Shown: positions 1 through 4,739 of the stretch, piece by piece
Position numbering within the stretch: the stretch's first letter is position 1
Layout of the letters: each line of letters starts with the position of its first letter
NCBI GenBank assembly: GCA_020148085.1
Contig: JAHCRD010000033.1
Coordinates: 1 to 5,882 of the forward strand
Origin: Patescibacteria group bacterium
GTDB lineage: Bacteria > Patescibacteriota > Minisyncoccia > Minisyncoccales > CG1-02-41-26
Length of the DNA: 5,882 bases
Reading direction: 5' to 3'
Program-made: the position numbers and the translations under genes
Notes under the pieces: model-generated
What the model was told of the DNA's origin: nothing
The model's database searches: none
Seen by the model: only the letters and a program-made list of their open reading frames with translations

Positions 1-278
1 ATTCCCTGAACCGACCTAAAACTATATTTCTCTACAATTTCCTTCAGATTAGTATAAGAATCATTCACCAAAATCAATCTCTCAATTTTCCCTTTTTCTA
101 ATTTCTGATAGAGCTCAGGGTCAAGCTCGATGCCTAATACTTTTCCATTTGGTTTATTTTTTTCTAAAATGGCTGTGGTGTGTCCTCCTAAACCAATGGT
201 CGCATCAATAAAATTTTGGTTTGGCTTGGGGTCAAGATACTCAATAACTTCTTTTTTAAGAACAGGAAGATGAGTCAT
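1..278 (-). CDS. rsmH: 16S rRNA (cytosine-1402-N4)-methyltransferase RsmH, N-terminal part
   Basis: RsmH (MraW) is the S-adenosylmethionine-dependent enzyme that methylates N4 of C1402 in the 16S rRNA P site; it is cytoplasmic. The first 92 residues are visible and the rest lies beyond the window's left edge. They begin MTHLPVLKKEVIEYL, the usual 'H.PVL..Evi..L' opening of the family. The SAM-binding motif I follows as DATIGLGGHTTAIL (residues 25-38), then the acidic motif LGIELDPE (48-55) and VNDSYTNL (71-78), the counterpart of the family's 'NF..l' segment. Its ATG (278-276) lies 2 nt after the mraZ stop with no Shine-Dalgarno sequence, so it is probably translationally coupled to mraZ and shares its promoter. 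The mraZ-rsmH order is the conserved start of the dcw cluster. Identification is secure; only completeness of the gene is unknown. Confidence 0.95.
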   Translation of the reverse strand, partial: MTHLPVLKKEVIEYLDPKPNQNFIDATIGLGGHTTAILEKNKPNGKVLGIELDPELYQKLEKGKIERLILVNDSYTNLKEIVEKYSFRSVQG

Positions 279-280
279 AT

Positions 281-712
281 TTAAACACCCAATTCTTTCA
301 ACCTTTCTGCAATGTCCCCTGCTTCTTTTTCTGTTTTTTGTTTGTAAAAGTTCCAATTCTTCTCATCCCAAATCTCAATCCGATTATAAAGCCCAGCAAT
401 AACTACCTTTTTTTGTAAAGAAGCATATTTTTTTAAATAATCTGGAATTAAAATTCTTCCTAATCTATCTAAATTAACCTCCATTGCTCCAGCCAACATA
501 ATCCTGGCAAATCCTCGAGCATCAGCTTGAGATAAAGGAAGTTGGGAAAGTTTTTTTGCTAATTTCCCCCACTCTTTCATCGGATATAAGAAAAGACAAT
601 TATCAAGACCCCGAGTAATCACTGCTTTTTTACCCAAAAGCTGCCTGAATTTACCAGGGATAGCCAATCTTTTTTTATCATCTATGGTATATGTATATTC
701 TCCTAAGAACAT
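281..712 (-). CDS. mraZ: Transcriptional regulator / division-cluster protein MraZ
   Basis: MraZ is a DNA-binding protein that assembles into rings and, in Escherichia coli, represses its own promoter and hence the dcw (division and cell wall) genes. The protein has 143 residues, the normal family length. It holds the expected two SpoVT/AbrB-like halves. The first starts MFLGEYTYTIDDKKRLAIP (1-19), followed by RGLDNCLFLYP (34-44). The second contains ARGFARIMLAGAMEVN (65-80) and LDRLGRILIP (81-90), then AGLYNRIEIWD (106-116). The signature D-x-K-G-R of the first half reads D-D-K-K-R (11-15), so its glycine is replaced by lysine; the second half keeps D-x-x-G-R (82-86). The ATG at 712 is chosen because the family's N-terminus begins exactly there. 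No Shine-Dalgarno sequence precedes it. An operator-like TGGRR array lies 28-73 bp upstream of the start codon, which fits autoregulation. rsmH follows 2 nt downstream. Confidence 0.96.
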   Translation of the reverse strand: MFLGEYTYTIDDKKRLAIPGKFRQLLGKKAVITRGLDNCLFLYPMKEWGKLAKKLSQLPLSQADARGFARIMLAGAMEVNLDRLGRILIPDYLKKYASLQKKVVIAGLYNRIEIWDEKNWNFYKQKTEKEAGDIAERLKELGV

Positions 713-739
713 AAGTTATTAACAGAAATAAGGAGTTAT

Positions 740-785
740 CCCCACAGTTTTCCACAATTTCCCATCTATCTCCATTTTCACTCCA
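740..785 (-). promoter_or_regulatory. Probable MraZ operator: phased TGGRR direct repeats
   Basis: Read on the minus strand, TGG pentamers start at 785 (TGGAG), 774 (TGGAG), 764 (TGGGA), 754 (TGGAA) and 744 (TGGGG). A weaker one, TGGTT, starts at 795. The last four are exactly 10 bp apart, and the two steps before them are 11 and 10. In E. coli, MraZ binds TGGGN direct repeats separated by 5 bp, which is the same 10-bp period, placed between promoter and start codon. The array here overlaps and follows the predicted -10 box, so bound MraZ would block transcription of mraZ-rsmH. The periodicity is seen directly; the MraZ assignment is inferred from position and from the known E. coli site. Confidence 0.75.
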
Positions 786-802
786 TTTTAAACCAATGTC
801 AA
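774..802 (-). promoter_or_regulatory. Putative promoter of mraZ-rsmH
   Basis: A perfect -35 box TTGACA (802-797) is followed after 17 bp by GAAAAT (779-774), which matches TATAAT at four of six positions. It would place the transcript start near 767, about 55 nt before the mraZ ATG and inside the TGGRR array. The -35 is convincing and the -10 is weak, as is common for a regulated promoter. An alternative -10-like TAAAAT (790-785) has no -35 at the right spacing. Confidence 0.55.
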
Positions 803-875
803 TCACTCCTCTACCACTATTAAAAACCCTTATTTTTCAATAAAAATCAAGAAAAACTCTGTTTTGCCTCTAATT

Positions 876-895
876 TTTTCCACAGTTTTTCCACA
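876..895 (-). repeat. Tandem TGTGGAAAA motif pair (distal MraZ-like sites or DnaA-box-like 9-mers)
   Basis: On the minus strand two TGTGGAAAA copies sit 11 bp apart (895-887 and 884-876). A near-copy of the pair lies 138-139 bp downstream, at 756-748 (TGTGGAAAA) and 746-742 (TGTGG, within TGTGGGG), inside the operator array. On the plus strand each full copy reads TTTTCCACA, which fits the relaxed DnaA-box consensus TTWTNCACA. The pair may be a distal MraZ binding site or a small DnaA-responsive cluster. The repeat is certain; its function is not established. Confidence 0.5.
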
Positions 896-896
896 G

Positions 897-930
897 AAAC
901 AAAAACCACCTTCTAAAAAAGGGTGGTTTT
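897..930 (-). terminator. Intrinsic terminator of the CAP-sortase-DUF11 operon
   Basis: On the minus strand AAAACCACC (930-922) pairs perfectly with GGTGGTTTT (910-902) around an 11-nt loop. The T-rich run TTTTTGTTT (905-897) covers the end of the stem and continues past it. It begins about 40 nt after the stop codon of the DUF11/PKD gene and ends the operon before the mraZ control region. The nine-pair stem with a T-tract is a standard intrinsic terminator. Confidence 0.85.
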
Positions 931-969
931 AGGTCACTTTTTACCTAATTAAGCTTTAAAAACAATCTC

Positions 970-3054
970 TTACTCTTTAAAATATCCTTTATCTTTAAGC
1001 TGGGTAATTTTCTTTTTCAAGGTCTTTTTTGCTCGATATTCCCCTATTTCTTTTTTCCGCTCTTGGGCCCATTTATCTAAACCAATAAATTTCGATTTGA
1101 AAATCCAAACTATGGTCAAAGCTATACCCAGAGGAAGTAAAAGAGAATCTATGATTCTATTGCTCACCCCAGTAACTACACCTGCTACTCCTTTCCTTGT
1201 AACCTTAACTTTACAAGTATCACTGTCAGAGGTCTCAGAAGTGTAAGCTCTGGCAGTGTTGATTAAGTCAGTGGTTCCAAAACTGAAATTCTCTTTGGCA
1301 GCAACTTTTGCTTCAAAGATGAGGGTTTTTGATTCTCCGGGGGATAAATCTCCTATATTAACCGCTTGAGTACTTATATTTTTGGTTTTGGAAACATTAT
1401 CTATCTCCAAATTACCTTGATAGATTATATTTGATGGTAAATCATCTTTTACCTTTACGTCTCGAATTTCAGTATCACCAGTTGATTTAACCACAATCCT
1501 AAAAAGTAATTCATCAGAAGGGTCAGCGCTCCTGTAAATGTTATACCAGGTTGTATCTCCCCGAGAAACGTTCTTGACTGATTTTTTAACACTTAATTCT
1601 CCCTGACCCAGGCTGGTTACTCTTAAATTCCATCGGCAATCTTTATTAGAGGAATCTCCATCAAGCCCGATGATAATATCTGAAGAAGGGGTTCCCTCCC
1701 AAGTTTTTGTCCAAGAATTATTTTCTTCAGAATAGATTTGACTACAATTAGATTTGTAAATTATCAAATCATTTACATTACAACCCGTTCCAGACCAGCT
1801 TAGCTCAACTTCAATCTTCTCTCCAGAAGATTCTCGAACTTTGTAATATTTCCAATCAGTACTGTTTAAGCAACCACTTCTTGAATCACCAATATACATA
1901 TAACCATCAGGGTTAGAACAACTTGAATCACTCTTTGAACAAACCTCCTCCTCTTCTTGATTAAGCACTCTGACTCTCATACTGTCAGAATCAGTTAATC
2001 CTTTATCATCGGTAACAGTTAAAGTACAGGTGTAGGTTCTGTCATAACTAACCGAAGGGGCATCAAAGGTTGGTCTGGCAGTATATCTGTTAGATAGATA
2101 ACCCCCAGTACAGCTCCAACTATAAGTTATTGGATCGCCATCAGGGTCAGAACCTGAACCATCTAAGGTTATTGATTGTCCCTCAGAGACCTCTTTGTCA
2201 GGTCCTGCGTCAGCCACTGGAGGATTGTTGGCGATGGTTACTTTTGTAGAAACAGTGTTGCTTTGAGAAGGGTCGGTTTGGGTGCTGTCAATGGTACCCT
2301 TGTTATAAATATAAGTAGTGCCTTGAGGCAAATCATCTTTTACTTTCACCTTAAATATTTTAGTCCCGGAACTACCTGCTCCTAAATTCCCGATATTCCA
2401 ATTGATTTTCCCTCCAGAAACAGTGCCTCCGCTTGCATCGTAAATATCAAGGTAATTTTCGTCGAAATCATCGGACAGCCCTACTCCTGTTGCTGAACCA
2501 CTACCGGTATTTTGATAAGATAAGGTATAAGTTAAGATATCCCCTTCTTGAGCAGTGCTTTTATCAACCGATTTGCTAAGGGAAAGTGAGGGTTTGAAAG
2601 TCTCCTTTAAGGTAAAGGTAACATTTTTTGGGTGGACACTTTGGTATCCAACCTCACCATAATTCCAAAGATGCTCAAGCCGAACCTGGTGATTTCCAGC
2701 ACTGAAATTATGCTCTCCTAAATTTTCATTTTCATAATCAGGGCCATGAGCCGTTATATTAGGGTCAGAGGTTTGGCCAATGTATTTTCCATCAACTAAC
2801 ACCTTATACTCTTCATGAAGTTGGTCACGACCACTGTTTGCGCTGTAATAAGTGGCAACCCCATATCGTCCATTGTAAGGCAGGTTAATAGAACCTTCCA
2901 TATAACTTATTCCCCCACTTCCCCAGGGTTGCATATAACCACTGAATACTACTTTATAACTTTGAGAAAAAGCAAAATCTAAAGGCAAAACTACCCCTCC
3001 TACGACTAAGGATAATATTATGGTAGAGATTATTAAATTTCTTCTTTTAATCAT
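970..3054 (-). CDS. Exported multidomain surface protein (DUF11, PKD, Cys-rich, DUF11) with C-terminal membrane anchor
   Basis: This 694-residue protein starts with a signal peptide: basic MIKRRN, a hydrophobic core at 7-27, and a likely cut after AFS (28-30). A beta-rich domain (about 32-150; NGRYGVATYYS, YKVLVDGKYIG, GNHQVRLEHLW) resembles carbohydrate-binding beta-sandwiches but matches no family I can name. Then come a DUF11-type domain (155-273; SKSVDKSTAQEGDILTYTLS), a PKD-like domain (278-364; ADAGPDKEVSEGQSITLDGS, DPDGDPITYSW, with C315 and C343 as a possible disulfide), and an acidic linker (EEEE, 367-370). A module with six cysteines follows (C372, C379, C395, C425, C437, C473), then a second DUF11 domain (485-619). 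One membrane helix (about 634-652) leads to a 42-residue lysine-rich cytoplasmic tail. It is probably an adhesive or structural surface protein. It lies 4 nt after the sortase gene and may be its substrate, but it has no LPXTG; VAGVVTG (623-629) before the helix is the closest TG-type motif. The domains are clear; the biological role is inferred. Confidence 0.88.
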   Translation of the reverse strand: MIKRRNLIISTIILSLVVGGVVLPLDFAFSQSYKVVFSGYMQPWGSGGISYMEGSINLPYNGRYGVATYYSANSGRDQLHEEYKVLVDGKYIGQTSDPNITAHGPDYENENLGEHNFSAGNHQVRLEHLWNYGEVGYQSVHPKNVTFTLKETFKPSLSLSKSVDKSTAQEGDILTYTLSYQNTGSGSATGVGLSDDFDENYLDIYDASGGTVSGGKINWNIGNLGAGSSGTKIFKVKVKDDLPQGTTYIYNKGTIDSTQTDPSQSNTVSTKVTIANNPPVADAGPDKEVSEGQSITLDGSGSDPDGDPITYSWSCTGGYLSNRYTARPTFDAPSVSYDRTYTCTLTVTDDKGLTDSDSMRVRVLNQEEEEVCSKSDSSCSNPDGYMYIGDSRSGCLNSTDWKYYKVRESSGEKIEVELSWSGTGCNVNDLIIYKSNCSQIYSEENNSWTKTWEGTPSSDIIIGLDGDSSNKDCRWNLRVTSLGQGELSVKKSVKNVSRGDTTWYNIYRSADPSDELLFRIVVKSTGDTEIRDVKVKDDLPSNIIYQGNLEIDNVSKTKNISTQAVNIGDLSPGESKTLIFEAKVAAKENFSFGTTDLINTARAYTSETSDSDTCKVKVTRKGVAGVVTGVSNRIIDSLLLPLGIALTIVWIFKSKFIGLDKWAQERKKEIGEYRAKKTLKKKITQLKDKGYFKE

Positions 3055-3058
3055 AAAT

Positions 3059-3670
3059 TTAAATGATTAACTCAGCCTGAATGGCAATTCTTTCTTGGTC
3101 TTTGCCTGGAGGCCAACAACTTAATAATATTACCATTGATTTAGAGTTTGTCAAGTCCGATGAAGGAACTTCTTCCCCTCGTTTCAGAAAGAATTTTTTT
3201 CTAACTTTATAAGAAAATTGTCGATGATTAAAATAAACGTGGAATTCATCTCTTCTTTCTAATGTATTTAAATCACTAAAAACCCAGTCATAATTTATTT
3301 TTGGCCAGCCAGGAGGAGCGCTGTGACCCAAAATTATTGTCGTACCTTGCTCGCCTGGTAAAACAGATTCAGGATGTAGCAAAACTCCTCTTTTTAAGGC
3401 ATCTTTAAAATCGTCTTCCCCCTCCTCAGCAAAAACAATCGGAGCTTCAATCCCAATTTTAGGAATCTCAATACTGTTTTCTTTCTCAAAGTAATTATTG
3501 TTTGTAGCTTCTATGGCTTGGGGCTTACTTTTTTCGAACAAATCAGAAAGCTTGGCATAAATAACTCTGTAATTAAAGAGGAAAGAAATATCATTCCAAT
3601 TTATAATCAGAAAACTAATTAAAAATATAAGAATAAAGGGTTTGTAAAGTCTTTTAATCTTTTCTTTCAT
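3059..3670 (-). CDS. Sortase family transpeptidase
   Basis: Sortases are membrane-bound cysteine transpeptidases that cut surface proteins at a C-terminal sorting motif and attach them to the cell wall or to another protein. This 203-residue protein has a basic N-terminus and one membrane helix (about 10-25), giving a type II orientation with the catalytic domain outside. The domain starts at IEIPKIGIEAPIV (67-79), the usual 'l.IPkIgv..pi' strand. The catalytic triad is visible: H116 in TIILGHSAPPG (111-121), C185 in ILLSCWPPGKDQERIAI (181-197), and R194 in the same motif. The exact class cannot be assigned by eye; it resembles the class D/E-like group common in CPR bacteria. Its ATG overlaps the CAP gene stop as ATGA, and the DUF11/PKD gene starts 4 nt after its own stop. 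This indicates one translationally coupled operon and makes that protein the obvious candidate substrate. Confidence 0.93.
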   Translation of the reverse strand: MKEKIKRLYKPFILIFLISFLIINWNDISFLFNYRVIYAKLSDLFEKSKPQAIEATNNNYFEKENSIEIPKIGIEAPIVFAEEGEDDFKDALKRGVLLHPESVLPGEQGTTIILGHSAPPGWPKINYDWVFSDLNTLERRDEFHVYFNHRQFSYKVRKKFFLKRGEEVPSSDLTNSKSMVILLSCWPPGKDQERIAIQAELII

Positions 3671-4644
3671 AAAATACTTAAACTATGGGGAATAATTCTA
3701 ATTACGAATTCTTTGTCTATAAAAATAAACAAAATTAATACGATAACGAAGATGGCTGTTTTCCAGATTAAATCTTTATGTTGGACATCGAATTTAACAA
3801 AAATATTAATGATTAAAGAAATAATGATGAAAACTAATGAGAAAAAAATAATTTTTTGAACTAAATCATTATAACTCATTGTCATAAATCTAAAAAAATC
3901 AGAACCAAGGCTACTCTCGGTCTCGAGTCCTTGTGATTCAACGCTTATTACTTCTTCAGAAATGGTTTCTCTCTCTGGCTCTGTCGCTTTTTCTTCTTCT
4001 TTCTCTATGCTATTTTTAGTTTCTGGCTCCGTGCCATTTACAATTTTTTGTGGTTCTTTTAAAGTTTTTTTAGTTAGAGGGGAGCCAAAAAGCTGAACTA
4101 CCACTGTTGTCTCATTTCCCTCAAACTCTCCTTTAAGGACGGCTATGCCAATGTCTTGAAAATTTGAATTCAAAAGATTTGCTTTATGAGAGGGCGAGTT
4201 TTTCCAGGCCTGATGAATTTCTTCTGAATCCAAAAATCCGATGCCCAAATTCTCTCCCGCTAATTGATAATCATAATCTGCTTTCTGAAACCAATACCAG
4301 GGGGTTACACCTTTTGGGCTTTGATGGCTGAAATAATCTTTATTTATCATATCTTGAGCTTTCAGTAGAGCTGCTTTATTTAATTGAGGATTTTCTTCTA
4401 AAATATTAATACCCAAATCCTCTCTTTCTCCATTAGTCAATTCAATTAAAATGGCTCGTGAAATCTCAGCAAAAAAGATGGTCTTAGGGAAATAAACTAA
4501 GAAAGGGATAATAATAAGTCTTAAAAGAATTAAAATTACCAGATAATAAACCAAAAATTCGCTTTCTAAGAATTTGGGTCGATAATTATTCTCTTGGCAA
4601 GGAATAAATATTATTTTAAGTTTTGAAATAATTTTTTCGGACAT
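3667..4644 (-). CDS. Membrane-anchored CAP-domain (SCP/YkwD-like) protein
   Basis: CAP (CRISP/antigen 5/PR-1) proteins are extracellular; bacterial YkwD-type members are common but of uncertain chemistry. From the ATG at 4644 the product has 325 residues. A first membrane helix (about 28-51) precedes the CAP domain (about 62-188). Its hallmarks are LTNGEREDLGINIL (69-82), YFSHQSP (104-110, H107), AGENLGIG (129-136, E131), and WKNSPSHKANLL (147-158, H153), followed by FQDIGIAV (162-169); the conserved His/Glu cavity residues are present. A Glu/Thr-rich linker (about 196-246) leads to two further membrane helices (about 263-283 and 294-311). The longest open frame extends to a TTG at 4686, but that TTG is the -35 box of the promoter, so its 14 extra residues are rejected. 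The stop overlaps the sortase start (ATGA). Membrane segments on both sides are unusual for a CAP protein and suggest a domain held close to the membrane in a surface-assembly module. Confidence 0.88.
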   Translation of the reverse strand: MSEKIISKLKIIFIPCQENNYRPKFLESEFLVYYLVILILLRLIIIPFLVYFPKTIFFAEISRAILIELTNGEREDLGINILEENPQLNKAALLKAQDMINKDYFSHQSPKGVTPWYWFQKADYDYQLAGENLGIGFLDSEEIHQAWKNSPSHKANLLNSNFQDIGIAVLKGEFEGNETTVVVQLFGSPLTKKTLKEPQKIVNGTEPETKNSIEKEEEKATEPERETISEEVISVESQGLETESSLGSDFFRFMTMSYNDLVQKIIFFSLVFIIISLIINIFVKFDVQHKDLIWKTAIFVIVLILFIFIDKEFVIRIIPHSLSIL

Positions 4645-4657
4645 CTTTCTTCTCTTT

Positions 4658-4686
4658 ACTATATCAAAATTTCTTAAAAAAGTCAA
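4658..4686 (-). promoter_or_regulatory. Promoter of the CAP-sortase-DUF11 operon (extended -10)
   Basis: The -35 box TTGACT (4686-4681) and -10 box TATAGT (4663-4658) are separated by exactly 17 bp, and TGA directly before the -10 supplies an extended -10 element. Transcription would start near 4651, leaving a leader of about 7 nt before the ATG at 4644, so the message is nearly leaderless. The -35 begins within a few bases of the T-tract of the preceding terminator. Confidence 0.82.
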
Positions 4687-4717
4687 ATAATAAAAGAGCT
4701 CTAAAAAAAGAGCTTTT
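4684..4717 (-). terminator. Intrinsic terminator after the Clp ATPase gene
   Basis: On the minus strand AAAAGCTCT (4717-4709) can pair with AGAGCTCTTTT (4702-4692) across a six-T loop, giving nine pairs with a two-base bulge. The 3' arm runs into CTTTTATTATTT. It lies about 22 nt after the Clp stop codon and directly abuts the next promoter. The plus-strand version has only TTTT after the stem, so it probably works mainly in the minus direction. Confidence 0.75.
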
Positions 4718-4739
4718 GAGGTTATTATTTTATACTGAT

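Noticed and set aside
736..895. A replication origin based on TTTTCCACA 9-mers and TTATCCCCACA
   Set aside because: There are only three consensus-fitting boxes, no clear AT-rich unwinding element distinct from the background, and no dnaA, dnaN or rpmH nearby. The setting upstream of mraZ favours a regulatory role.
713..969. A small RNA or short peptide gene in the intergenic region
   Set aside because: The region is accounted for by a terminator, the TGTGG pair, a promoter and the TGGRR array. No tRNA-like fold or supported short frame was seen.
2176..2385. A plus-strand open frame of 69 codons opposite the DUF11/PKD gene
   Set aside because: It lies wholly inside a well-supported minus-strand gene, has no recognisable domain, and no promoter or start context of its own.
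3667..3670. Reassignment of UGA to an amino acid, as in some CPR lineages
   Set aside because: UGA ends the CAP gene in a tight ATGA overlap with the sortase start, which makes sense only if it is a stop. No gene here needs UGA read-through.
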